Positions 1 to 7,734 of a stretch of 64,000 nt of DNA are shown here, piece after piece; position 1 is the stretch's first letter, and each line of letters begins with the position of its first letter. The notes below the pieces were generated by a model. The model was not told the origin of the DNA. It saw only the letters and a program-made list of their open reading frames with translations, and searched no databases. The position numbers were made by a program, and so were the translations under genes. Origin of the DNA: Pseudomonas sp. IAC-BECa141 (lineage in GTDB: Bacteria > Pseudomonadota > Gammaproteobacteria > Pseudomonadales > Pseudomonadaceae); NCBI RefSeq assembly GCF_020544405.1, contig NZ_CP065410.1:1302001-1366000 (forward strand), read 5' to 3'.

Positions 1-39
1 CTCTGGAAAACCGGCCAGCCCTTGAACGGCGGGGCTTCC

Positions 40-112
40 ATGCATCTGCGCAAATTTCATGCATAAATAAATGCATTTACGCATTGACTGTATATGCATC
101 CATGCATATTCT
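40..112 (+). promoter_or_regulatory. Putative tailocin promoter with ATGCAT operator cluster
   Basis: Five perfect ATGCAT palindromes lie at 40-45, 59-64, 71-76, 94-99 and 102-107, plus a near copy ACGCAT at 79-84. A sigma-70-like promoter overlaps the last two: TTGACT at 84-89, a 17-nt spacer, then TATTCT at 107-112. Repeated palindromes over a promoter suggest a repressor operator. In related tailocins the locus is controlled by a RecA-sensitive PrtR/CI-type repressor, but that gene is not visible here, so the link is inferred. No CTG-N10-CAG LexA box was seen in this stretch. Confidence 0.5.
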
Positions 113-118
113 TGCCAC

Positions 119-405
119 TAAGCCGCTCGACAAAGCGGCTGGCAACAACAGCTCTTTAGTTCCACAAGAACAGGCAGCGATGAACCGGCCTCAACGGTTC
201 AGAGGGTTGGCAACTGACCCGGGTGTGCAGCGTAAAGCACCAAAAGCAGTTATCCGGCGGGCAGGGACCGCGGTCGGAAAAACAATTTGAATGGACTCGT
301 ACCGCGCCAGTAGCGCCGAAAAGTCAGCTTCCTTCACGTACACAGGATTGAAGGAAGGCAAAGGAGTGCATTACTGAAAAGCCCGGCGAAATGCCGGGCT
401 TTTTG
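119..405 (+). ncRNA. Candidate structured leader RNA upstream of the holin
   Basis: This is the stretch from the presumed start site of the 84-112 promoter to the intrinsic terminator. It contains a 7-bp hairpin (AGCCGCT at 121-127 with AGCGGCT at 134-140), a 9-bp hairpin (CTTCCTTCA at 328-336 with TGAAGGAAG at 349-357) and the terminator at 377-405. The only open frames within it are short and lack a convincing ribosome binding site. It could be a small RNA, or a leader whose terminator must be overcome to express the tailocin operon. No homologous RNA family is recognised. Confidence 0.35.
377..405 (+). terminator. Intrinsic terminator before the holin
   Basis: The stem AGCCCGGC / GCCGGGCT with a short loop is followed by a T run. 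It sits between the leader promoter and the holin, and no strong promoter is evident between it and the holin start at 477. Confidence 0.75.
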
Positions 406-476
406 GAATGCCCGCCTCGAGAGAAACCGTTTGAACTCAATACACAAGACTAATCAATCACCTACGGAGGCGTGAC

Positions 477-815
477 ATGACAAACGAGCAACAAGCGTTG
501 GCGGACATGCCTGTCTGGCTGGTCATCCTCCTTGCCGTGGCCGGCGGGGTTTCCGGCGAAATGTGGCGCGCCGACAAGGATGGCGCCCGTGGCTGGCCTT
601 TGCTGCGGCGGCTGGCCCTGCGCTCTGGCGCCTGCATGATCTGCGGCGTGTCGGCGATCATGCTGCTATACGCCGCAGGCTTGTCGATCTGGGCCGCTGG
701 CGCGTTCGGTTGCCTGACCGCCATGGCAGGCGCCGACGTGGCCATCGGTCTTTACGAACGCTGGGCGGCCAAGCGCATCGGCGTCTGCGAAGTTCCCCCG
801 CGCGATCCGCAATAA
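477..815 (+). CDS. hol: Holin of the tailocin lysis system
   Basis: This 112-residue protein has three predicted membrane segments (about residues 13-30, 51-70 and 72-92) and a short charged C-terminal tail, as expected of a phage holin of the LydA/holin superfamily III type. It would form inner-membrane lesions that release the endolysin encoded at 30492. The start follows GGAGG (in CGGAGGCGTGAC), which supports ATG 477. It is the first gene of the operon, the same position as the holin of R-type pyocin clusters. The endolysin and spanins lie about 30 kb downstream, after two tail modules. Confidence 0.8.
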   Translation: MTNEQQALADMPVWLVILLAVAGGVSGEMWRADKDGARGWPLLRRLALRSGACMICGVSAIMLLYAAGLSIWAAGAFGCLTAMAGADVAIGLYERWAAKRIGVCEVPPRDPQ

Positions 816-887
816 CCCCTCACTTTCCTGTCTCGCTGCACGCTGTGCGGCGGGACTTCGCGTGGACATCAGAAAAGGAGGTCAAGC

Positions 888-1409
888 ATGCCCACACCGA
901 TCCAGCAGCCTTCGCAGCTGTTCACGGCAATCGCCACAGCCTTGCGTAACAGCGTCGATCTGAATGTGCAGGTCGGTCATCACGATGACTTCACGGCCCC
1001 CGGCGACAAAGCCTGGGTGCTGATCGACATCGAGCGAAATGCACCGGGAGAGCGCGCCGCCAACGGGCGCATTGCTCATGTGCTCACGTTGACGCTGCAA
1101 GTGATTCCGGCGGTTTCCGCTACAGCGTTTGCCGCGTGCGATCTCATTGCCACCCTGAAGAACCTGGTCACCGACAACCGCTGGGGCCTGTCCGGCGATC
1201 AATGCGATCTGCCGATGAACATCGATGGAATGCCGTCATTGCTCATCCGCGCCGACCAGCCAAACAAAGCCTGGACGCTGTCGTTCAATCAGACCCTTTA
1301 CCTGGGCCCGACCCTGCTCGACGACCCGCTCGGCACGCCGAAATTCGCCCGCACCTGGGAAGTCAGTGACATCGACGACCCCGACCAATACACCTCGCTG
1401 GAGGCATGA
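888..1409 (+). CDS. Conserved tailocin protein between holin and baseplate V
   Basis: This 173-residue soluble protein starts after a strong AAAGGAGG site and ends 3 nt before the gpV-like gene. Its position matches the uncharacterised gene between holin and gpV in R-pyocin clusters (PA0615-like). The all-soluble composition and size resemble tail-terminator or tail-completion proteins, and the gp37-like protein at 14130 in module 2 could be a counterpart. That functional guess rests on position and size, not on a recognised motif. Confidence 0.6.
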   Translation: MPTPIQQPSQLFTAIATALRNSVDLNVQVGHHDDFTAPGDKAWVLIDIERNAPGERAANGRIAHVLTLTLQVIPAVSATAFAACDLIATLKNLVTDNRWGLSGDQCDLPMNIDGMPSLLIRADQPNKAWTLSFNQTLYLGPTLLDDPLGTPKFARTWEVSDIDDPDQYTSLEA

Positions 1410-1412
1410 CCG

Positions 1413-2021
1413 ATGTTCGACGCGTTACTGCGAATGCAACTGGGCCCGATCATCGAGCGCCTGGCGGAAATGGACGCCGAGATCGACGACCTGCACCGGC
1501 GCGCCGAGAGTTATTGCCGCATCGGCATCTGCCAGGACGTCGATGCCGCGAGCAACACCTGCCGGGTCAGCCACGGTGGACTGCTCACCCCGGCCATCAA
1601 ATTCTTCAACCCCAGCGCCGGCGCGCAGAGCGAGTCGCGGATCCCGACGGTGGGTGAGCAGTGTCTGCTGTTCAACTACGGCAGCGGCGAAAGCGGTGCG
1701 CAGAGCGTGGCGTTGTTCGGCCTGAACAGTGACCGTTTTCCACCGGCCTCCACCGTACCGACGCTGACGCGTCGTGTTCATCAGGACGGCAGCGAAAGCG
1801 GCTACGACGACGCCACGCACACCCTGCACTGGCAAAACGGTCCGGCAGCCTTCAGCGGCTCTCGCGAATCGCTTGAACTGAGCATCGGCCCGGCACGGCT
1901 GGCGATGACCCCGCAAGCGATCACCCTGCAACTGGGCGCGGTCGGCCTGACCATCGACGCCTCGGGCGTGCACTTCAGCGGCCCGTTGGTGGATCACCAG
2001 GGCCGCGTCATCAGCCCCTGA
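1413..2021 (+). CDS. Baseplate assembly protein V (spike), P2-like
   Basis: This 202-residue protein is a gpV-type baseplate hub and spike. An N-terminal helix (about 1-35) leads into an OB-fold region (about 36-110, with the motif VGEQCLLFNYGSGE), followed by a beta-rich C-terminal stretch typical of the triple beta-helix spike that punctures the outer membrane. It is the first of the contiguous V-W-J-I baseplate genes, spaced or overlapped by a few bases, as in R-pyocins. The start lies 3 nt after the preceding stop. Confidence 0.88.
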   Translation: MFDALLRMQLGPIIERLAEMDAEIDDLHRRAESYCRIGICQDVDAASNTCRVSHGGLLTPAIKFFNPSAGAQSESRIPTVGEQCLLFNYGSGESGAQSVALFGLNSDRFPPASTVPTLTRRVHQDGSESGYDDATHTLHWQNGPAAFSGSRESLELSIGPARLAMTPQAITLQLGAVGLTIDASGVHFSGPLVDHQGRVISP

Positions 2022-2035
2022 ATCAAGAGCTTCCC

Positions 2036-2368
2036 ATGATCGGAATCGATAGAGACAGCGGGGCCACGGTCGACGACTGGCTGCAATTCGTGCAGCGCGG
2101 GACCCGGGCCCTGACCACGCCGCTGGGCACCCGGCAAAAAAGGCCCCTTTATGGTTCGTTGATCCCCACGTTGCTGGGGCAAAACCTGGGCGACGACATC
2201 CTGTTGCTCGCCCAGAGCCACGCAGCCCAGGCGTTCTACAACCCGCAAAACGGCATCGGCGATTTCCAGCCCGCTGTGATCGTCGCCACCCGACAGGGCG
2301 CCGGTCTGTTGCTGCGGTTTGCCGGCACCTGGAAAAACCGCCAACAGACTTTCGAGGTCGTGACATGA
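2036..2368 (+). CDS. Baseplate wedge protein, GPW/gp25 family
   Basis: This 110-residue protein of the gpW/T4 gp25 family forms part of the contractile baseplate wedge and helps trigger sheath assembly. The N-terminal segment with the IGIDRDSG-type start, the RKKRP-like loop (TRQKRPLYGS) and the C-terminal strand are characteristic of the family. Length is normal. Its stop overlaps the start of the J gene in an ATGA junction at 2365-2368, suggesting translational coupling. Confidence 0.9.
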   Translation: MIGIDRDSGATVDDWLQFVQRGTRALTTPLGTRQKRPLYGSLIPTLLGQNLGDDILLLAQSHAAQAFYNPQNGIGDFQPAVIVATRQGAGLLLRFAGTWKNRQQTFEVVT

Positions 2369-3360
2369 GCATGTTGATCCCCGGCCAGAACCAGTTGGCC
2401 GAACCCTCCTTGATCAAGGTCGATGCCTTCGAGGATCTGCTCGCCGAGTTCAAGACTTTCGTCATCGAGTACGTCGGCGCACGCTCGCCGCAGAGCGCGG
2501 AAAAACTCAAGACCAGCCTGGAAAACGAAAGCGAACTGCTGACCCTGGCGCTTGAAGCTTTCTGCGTTCGCCTGCAAACCCATGAACGCAAATACAACGC
2601 CCGGATCAAGCAGATGCTGGCGTGGTGGGCCACCGGCAGCAACCTCGATGCACGGCTCGCGGACATGGGCCTGGAGCGCCAGTTGCTCGATCCGGGCGAC
2701 CCGGCGGCATTCCCGCCGGTGCCCGCGATTTACGAGAGCGACGATGACGCCCGGTTGCGCTATTACCTGGCGCCCCACGCTCCGGCCGCCGGCTCGCGGA
2801 TGCAGTACCGTCGCGAGGTGTTCACCCTCGGCGAGCGGCCGGCGGTGAAAGTCGAATCCACCGATGCGGGCGTGGTAAACGTCACTTACACCTTCGACCC
2901 GGATGGCCTCGCCGCGCAGGTCAAGGACGGTAATGGCCGTCGTACCGCGCCGGGTGAAGTGCAAGTCACCGTGCTTGCCCGCGAAGGCGACGGTACGCCA
3001 TCCGCGACGTTGCTCGAAGGTGTACGCCAACACTTTGCCCGGCCCGATGTTTGTCCGGAAACCGACAAGGTCACGGTCAAAGGTGCCGAGATTCAACGCT
3101 ACACAATCCGCGTCGTGGCAAAGATCAATTCCGGCCCGGATTCGGGCCTGACCAAGGTCGCCGCCGAGCAACATCTGCAAGCCTACGCCGACAGCTGCCA
3201 TCGCCTGGAAGGCCGGGTCGATCCGAGCTGGATCGACTACACGCTGCACAGCGCCGGCGCCGTGCAATTGCAGATCCTTGAACCGCTGGCGCCCATTGTG
3301 TGCTCGGCGTTTCAAGCGCCGTACTGCACGGCAGTCGAAGTCGAGGTGCAGACGCTATGA
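2365..3360 (+). CDS. Baseplate J/gp47 family protein (P2-like)
   Basis: This 331-residue baseplate protein belongs to the gpJ family (T4 gp6-like), which builds the wedge ring joining the hub to the fibres. The N-terminal region carries the long helical segment typical of J proteins, and the C-terminal third contains the VTVLAREGDG strand and the final periplasmic-facing baseplate domain. It overlaps both neighbours by ATGA (gpW at 2365, gpI at 3357), so the three baseplate genes are probably co-translated. A second, Mu-type J protein is encoded at 22466. Confidence 0.9.
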   Translation: MSMLIPGQNQLAEPSLIKVDAFEDLLAEFKTFVIEYVGARSPQSAEKLKTSLENESELLTLALEAFCVRLQTHERKYNARIKQMLAWWATGSNLDARLADMGLERQLLDPGDPAAFPPVPAIYESDDDARLRYYLAPHAPAAGSRMQYRREVFTLGERPAVKVESTDAGVVNVTYTFDPDGLAAQVKDGNGRRTAPGEVQVTVLAREGDGTPSATLLEGVRQHFARPDVCPETDKVTVKGAEIQRYTIRVVAKINSGPDSGLTKVAAEQHLQAYADSCHRLEGRVDPSWIDYTLHSAGAVQLQILEPLAPIVCSAFQAPYCTAVEVEVQTL

Positions 3361-3992
3361 CGGATCAGACACCGCGTCCGACTCTGCTGCCGGCCAACAG
3401 CTCGGCGCTGGAACGGGCCCTCGATATCGGCTTCGGCGCGTTGCTGGACCGCATCGCGCCGCCGTTTCCCGAACTGATGAATCCTGCCTCTACGCCCGTC
3501 GCGTTTCTGCCGTATCTCGCCGCAGATCGTGGAGTGGCCGAATGGAGCACCGACGCACCTGAAGCGGAAAAGCGCCTGACCGTCGAACTGGCCTGGCCCA
3601 CCGCGCGCCAGGCCGGCACTCGCAAGGCGCTGGAAAACGCCGCCAAGGGTTTGCAGCTCAGGCCCGAGATTCGCGCCTGGTACGAACAGACCCCGCCCGG
3701 CGAGCCTTACAGCTTTTCCGTGCGGGCCTTCAGCGAACAACCCTACAGCGAAGAAATCGACGCCCGTCTCGACCGACGCCTGGCTGATGCCAAGAGCGAG
3801 CGGGACGTGCTGTCGGTGTCGGTCGGCCTCAGCGCCTTCGGCAATCACGTCATCGGCGCCGCGACCTTTTGCGGCGAACTGACCACGGTCTATCCGGTGT
3901 TCCTCGAAGGGCTCGAGACATCCGGCGAGGCCTTCATGGCGGCCGCTCTGTACACCGTCGAAACATCCACTATTTATCCTCAGGGGGCCTGA
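3357..3992 (+). CDS. Tail protein I (baseplate, P2-like)
   Basis: This 211-residue protein is of the gpI family, which links the baseplate wedge to the tail fibre. The motifs near residues 55-75 (AADRGVAEW) and the following helical segment are typical. I chose ATG 3357 because it overlaps the J stop codon in ATGA; an upstream in-frame start would lie deep inside the J gene. The stop is immediately followed by the fibre start at 3993. Confidence 0.88.
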   Translation: MTDQTPRPTLLPANSSALERALDIGFGALLDRIAPPFPELMNPASTPVAFLPYLAADRGVAEWSTDAPEAEKRLTVELAWPTARQAGTRKALENAAKGLQLRPEIRAWYEQTPPGEPYSFSVRAFSEQPYSEEIDARLDRRLADAKSERDVLSVSVGLSAFGNHVIGAATFCGELTTVYPVFLEGLETSGEAFMAAALYTVETSTIYPQGA

Positions 3993-6890
3993 ATGGCTGA
4001 CTATTACACCCTGCTCACCAACGCAGGGATTGCCTACGAAACGGCGTGCAAGGCTGCGGGCCTGCCGATCAAGCTGACGCAGATATCCGTCGGCGATGGC
4101 GGCGGCGCGGTCTACAACCCGGCCGCGACGGCTACCGCGCTGAAACGCGAAGTCTGGCGCGGACCGCTCAATGCGCTGTTCCAGGACGAGAAGAATCCGA
4201 GCTGGCTGCTCGCCGAAGTCACCATCCCGCCGGACGTCGGCGGTTGGTACGTGCGTGAAGCCGGTCTGTGGACCGACACCGGCATTCTCTACGCCATCGT
4301 CAAATACCCGGAGTCGTTCAAACCGGTACTGGCCACGTCGGGCTCGGGCAAAGAGTTCTACATCCGCTCGATTTTCGAGACCAGCAATGCCTCGCTGGTG
4401 ACGCTGCTGATTGACGACACCGTGGTCAAGGCCACTCGAGCCTGGGTCATGAGCTACCTCGCCGAAGAACTCGGCAAACTCGACGGCAAACAGTCGGTTC
4501 GCGTCGCCGCCACCGCCAACGTCGTGTTGAACGGTGCGCAGCAGATCGACGGCGTGGCGGTGATCGCCGGCGACCGCGTGTTGCTGCCGAACCAGACCCT
4601 GGCCAAGGACAACGGGCTGTGGGTCGTCGCCAACGGCGACTGGACTCGAGCGAATGATGCCAACGTCAGCGCCAAGGTCACGCCGGGCCTGACGGTGATG
4701 GTGGAAGAGGGCACGCTCAACGGCGATTCGCTGTGGCACCTGACCACCAATGCGCCGATTACCCTCGGCACCACTGCGCTGACATTCAAGATGCTCGCGG
4801 GGCGTACCGGGATTGCTGCCGGGACTTACAAGAGTCTGAGCGTCGACGAATATGGCCGCGCGACGGCCGGCTCGAACCCCGACACGCTGGCCGGTTTTGG
4901 CATCAAGGATTCGTACACCAAGGCTGAAGTCGAGGCGCTGATTGCCAAGGCTTCAGCGCTGCCGGTGGGTTCGATTGTTGCCTTCCCTGTCGATACGCCG
5001 CCACCGGGTTTTCTGGAGCTGGACAACAGCGTCAAGAGCAGCGCGACCTACCCGGACTTGAGCGCCTATCTGGGCGGCAAGTTCAACAAGGGGGATGAGG
5101 GTGTCGGGAATTTCCGGTTGCCTGAGGCGCGTGGGGAATTCTTGCGCGGTTGGGATCATGGGCGTGGGGTGGATGCGGGTCGGGCGATTGGGTCATCTCA
5201 GATGGGGACAGTGACAGCCTTTGACAGCAACCCGAATCCGAACCTTACGGTCGAAGTTGTTCAGGCAACGGTGGCGGCAGCTCAGGCAGATGTATTCATA
5301 CCCGCTGATTATCCCGGCGTCGCCAGATCGTACACCACTGCAGGTGCTGTATCTTCGCCTGTATTGGTCGATGGCGGTGTTGTGAGACCACGCAACATCG
5401 CAGTCATGTGGTGCATTAAAGCTTGGAACGCTCCGGTCAATCAGGGAAGCATTGATGTAGCGGCACTGGTCAAGGAAGTTTCCCGGCTTGGATCTGCCGT
5501 TCCGGTGGGCGCCGTCATGGCGTTCCCGACGGGGATCGTGCCTCCGGGTTTTCTTGAGCTGGATGGCAGTGTGCAGAGCACTGCGATTTATCCGGATCTG
5601 GCGACGTATCTTGGTACGAAATTCAACAAGGGTGATGAGGGCACCGGTAACTTCCGTTTGCCGGAGTCTCGCGGAGAATTCCTGCGTGGCTGGGATCATG
5701 GTCGCGGGATCGATATAGGTCGCGGGCTCGGTAGCTGGCAGGCGGATGACAACAAGGCTCACGCCCACACATACACCCGGATTCCCGTTTTCGGCAATAC
5801 CGGTGGCGCCAACGCCGCGGGTATCGTTGCCGACAATGGAACGCAGACAGGCAGTTCCAACTTCGCCAGCTACATGAACACGTCGGGAGGCAGCGAGGCG
5901 CGACCACGCAACCTCGCCGTCATGTGGTGCATCAAGGCCTGGAACGCGCCGATCAATCAGGGAAGCATCGACGTCGCCGCACTGGCCAATGAAGTCGCAC
6001 AGCTCAAATCCTCCGTACCGGTCGGTGCTGTCCTGTCGTTTCCAATGGGTGTCGTTCCTGCCGGTTATCTTGAACTGGATGGAAGTGTGCAGAGCATTGC
6101 GACCTATCCGGATCTGGCGGCTTATCTCGGTACAAAGTTCAACAAGGGCGATGAGGGTGCGGGCAACTTCCGGTTGCCGGAGTCTCGCGGCGAGTTCCTG
6201 CGTGGCTGGGATCATGGGCGCGGAGTGGACGTCGGTCGGACGGTTGGTAGCTCTCAGGCTGACGAGCTTAAATCTCACAATCACGGTTTCTCTGCACCGA
6301 CATCCATCGCAGCATCAGGCGGATCCACGGGCATCATTCTTTCTGCAACGGGCACTCCAAACTGGTCTACGACGAATACCGGTGGAAGTGAAACTCGCCC
6401 TCGCAACCTCGCCGTCATGTGGTGCATCAAAGCCTGGAACGCACCGGTCAATCAGGGAAGCATTGATGTCGCAGCGCTAGCTCCTCTGGCCCAGCAAGCG
6501 ACCGAAATCAAACAAGGCACAGCCAAACTCGCCACTCAGGCGCTGACCGATGCCGGGGCTGACGACACCACAATCGTGACACCCAAAAAACTCCGCTGGG
6601 GATTTCAGATTCTCAAGGAAATCAACGGGTACATCATTTTCCCGTCCTGGCTCGGGGGCCTGATCATTCAGTGGGGCAGGGTCTCCGGAAATGGTGGTAC
6701 GGACATCGCCACTGCCTTCCCGATTGCTTTTCCAAATGGCATGTACAGCCTGAACGCGACGTTGAACTACACACCAGGGTCGGCAGTGAACGGGTATGTG
6801 GATGTCGGTGTGTCAAATCTCACTTCGTTTTATGGAAAACATACCTTTCCCGGGGTCACGGTCTTTCATTGGGTCGCGGTGGGCAGTTAA
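3993..6890 (+). CDS. R-type tail fibre with three tandem collar domains
   Basis: This 965-residue tail fibre determines which bacteria module 1 binds. The first roughly 160 residues form the conserved baseplate-attachment domain of P2/R-pyocin fibres (the YVREAGLWTD region). A shaft follows (about 160-320), then three consecutive tail-collar domains at about 322-501, 502-673 and 674-829. The C-terminal tip (about 830-965, with the motif GLIIQWG) resembles gp53-like receptor-binding ends. The extra length relative to typical R-pyocin fibres comes from the triplicated collar. The dedicated chaperone lies 9 nt downstream. Confidence 0.9.
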   Translation: MADYYTLLTNAGIAYETACKAAGLPIKLTQISVGDGGGAVYNPAATATALKREVWRGPLNALFQDEKNPSWLLAEVTIPPDVGGWYVREAGLWTDTGILYAIVKYPESFKPVLATSGSGKEFYIRSIFETSNASLVTLLIDDTVVKATRAWVMSYLAEELGKLDGKQSVRVAATANVVLNGAQQIDGVAVIAGDRVLLPNQTLAKDNGLWVVANGDWTRANDANVSAKVTPGLTVMVEEGTLNGDSLWHLTTNAPITLGTTALTFKMLAGRTGIAAGTYKSLSVDEYGRATAGSNPDTLAGFGIKDSYTKAEVEALIAKASALPVGSIVAFPVDTPPPGFLELDNSVKSSATYPDLSAYLGGKFNKGDEGVGNFRLPEARGEFLRGWDHGRGVDAGRAIGSSQMGTVTAFDSNPNPNLTVEVVQATVAAAQADVFIPADYPGVARSYTTAGAVSSPVLVDGGVVRPRNIAVMWCIKAWNAPVNQGSIDVAALVKEVSRLGSAVPVGAVMAFPTGIVPPGFLELDGSVQSTAIYPDLATYLGTKFNKGDEGTGNFRLPESRGEFLRGWDHGRGIDIGRGLGSWQADDNKAHAHTYTRIPVFGNTGGANAAGIVADNGTQTGSSNFASYMNTSGGSEARPRNLAVMWCIKAWNAPINQGSIDVAALANEVAQLKSSVPVGAVLSFPMGVVPAGYLELDGSVQSIATYPDLAAYLGTKFNKGDEGAGNFRLPESRGEFLRGWDHGRGVDVGRTVGSSQADELKSHNHGFSAPTSIAASGGSTGIILSATGTPNWSTTNTGGSETRPRNLAVMWCIKAWNAPVNQGSIDVAALAPLAQQATEIKQGTAKLATQALTDAGADDTTIVTPKKLRWGFQILKEINGYIIFPSWLGGLIIQWGRVSGNGGTDIATAFPIAFPNGMYSLNATLNYTPGSAVNGYVDVGVSNLTSFYGKHTFPGVTVFHWVAVGS
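4956..6479 (+). repeat. Three tandem tail-collar repeats inside the fibre gene
   Basis: Units run 4956-5495 (180 codons), 5496-6011 (172 codons) and 6012-6479 (156 codons). Each begins with PVG, contains NKGDEG, GEFLRGWDHGRG and PRN-AVMWCIKAWNAP, and ends in NQGSIDVAAL. The ends of each unit are nearly identical between copies, while the segment between GRG and PRN differs in length and sequence. This points to duplication followed by diversification of the exposed loop. Confidence 0.9.
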
Positions 6891-6899
6891 GGAGAGATC

Positions 6900-7445
6900 A
6901 TGAAATACGCACTGTTTGACGAGAATTCGAACTTGCAAACCTGCCTGATTGAAGGGGTTCACCCGATTCCCGCGTCGGCAGTCAAAGTCGATGACAAGTT
7001 GTTTATCAGGTTGACCCAGGAAGCCGACGGCATCTGGCGTCGAGTAGGCGATGAAATTGTCAAAACGCCTTTCCCACAAGTAACTCCTGATTATGCGCAA
7101 CGGGTCGCCGATGAGCGCTATGAGCGGGAGGACGCGATCGTTTCTGTGGAAGGTTTAACTGTTGCAACCTCCCGTGAAAGCGCGGGGATGATCTATGGCG
7201 CTGGCATCTCGGCGATCCTCGATCCTGATTACCGCTGCAACTTCAAAACGCTCGAAGGTTTCGTCGAGATAGGCGCGCAGCAGATTCTCGCGATTGCCAA
7301 AGCCGTCAGGGCGCACGTGCAGGCTTGTTTCGATCGCGAACTGGAGTTGCTCCAGGCAATCGAGCGCGGCACGTACTCCGATGAAATGCTTAAGGAAGGC
7401 TGGCCCGATTCCATGCCAGTTTCACCGACCTCCGAGCCTCAATAA
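6900..7445 (+). CDS. Tail fibre assembly chaperone for module 1
   Basis: This 181-residue protein directly follows the fibre gene and starts after AAGGAGAG. Its layout fits phage fibre-assembly proteins: an N-terminal beta-rich domain (about 1-60) and a long helical C-terminal segment (about 110-175) of the kind annotated as DUF4376. Such chaperones fold and trimerise the cognate fibre and usually match its C-terminal tip. The gene is followed at once by a strong terminator. Confidence 0.75.
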   Translation: MKYALFDENSNLQTCLIEGVHPIPASAVKVDDKLFIRLTQEADGIWRRVGDEIVKTPFPQVTPDYAQRVADERYEREDAIVSVEGLTVATSRESAGMIYGAGISAILDPDYRCNFKTLEGFVEIGAQQILAIAKAVRAHVQACFDRELELLQAIERGTYSDEMLKEGWPDSMPVSPTSEPQ

Positions 7446-7473
7446 AACGCCCCGCACCCCGGGGCGTTTTATT
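7444..7473 (+). terminator. Intrinsic terminator after the fibre chaperone
   Basis: AAAACGCCCCG / CGGGGCGTTTT with a CACCC loop lies directly after the chaperone stop. A second hairpin (AGCCCCTC / GAGGGGCT) at about 7502-7522 precedes the next gene. Both sit inside the tailocin operon and may lower or reset transcription before the sheath and tube genes. Confidence 0.85.
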
Positions 7474-7546
7474 GTCCGTCAAAAACACCCAACACCCGCC
7501 AAGCCCCTCCCAACGAGGGGCTTTCCCGTTTATGGAGAAACGAAAA

Positions 7547-7732
7547 ATGGCAACCCGCCAAACCTACACCGTGCTCGTTCCATTCCCCACCGGCGGTGGG
7601 CACTGGTCGAGTGTCGGCCAGGAACTCGATCTGCTCGATGTCGAGGCCAGTGCCCTGCACAGCGCCGGTCGACTGGAGCTGAAAACACCTACCACCAAGG
7701 CCGTTAAGGCCGCTGCCAAGAAGGCTGACTGA
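7547..7732 (+). CDS. Small protein preceding the sheath gene
   Basis: This 61-residue protein starts after GGAGAAACGAAAA. It has a beta-rich first half and a lysine/alanine-rich tail (about 44-61). It occupies the slot just before the sheath gene, as the DUF2635 protein at 14711 does in module 2, so the two may be functionally equivalent. No motif gives a function. Its stop is followed by the sheath start 2 nt later. Confidence 0.6.
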   Translation: MATRQTYTVLVPFPTGGGHWSSVGQELDLLDVEASALHSAGRLELKTPTTKAVKAAAKKAD

Positions 7733-7734
7733 CT

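Noticed and set aside
1..66. A forward frame ending TAA at 64-66 (ends ...LRKFHA) and a reverse frame starting ATG at 60 and running off the left edge
   Set aside because: Either could be part of a gene truncated by the window edge, and one might belong to the expected tailocin repressor, but about 20 residues are too few to identify and the two frames exclude each other.
84..290. A 68-codon forward frame over the promoter and leader
   Set aside because: It begins within the presumed -35 element, has no ribosome binding site, and lies across hairpins; it is more likely noncoding leader.
1425..4739. Long open frames antisense to the baseplate and fibre genes
   Set aside because: Typical shadows in GC-rich coding DNA; arginine/histidine-rich composition, no ribosome binding sites, and the forward genes are clear family members.
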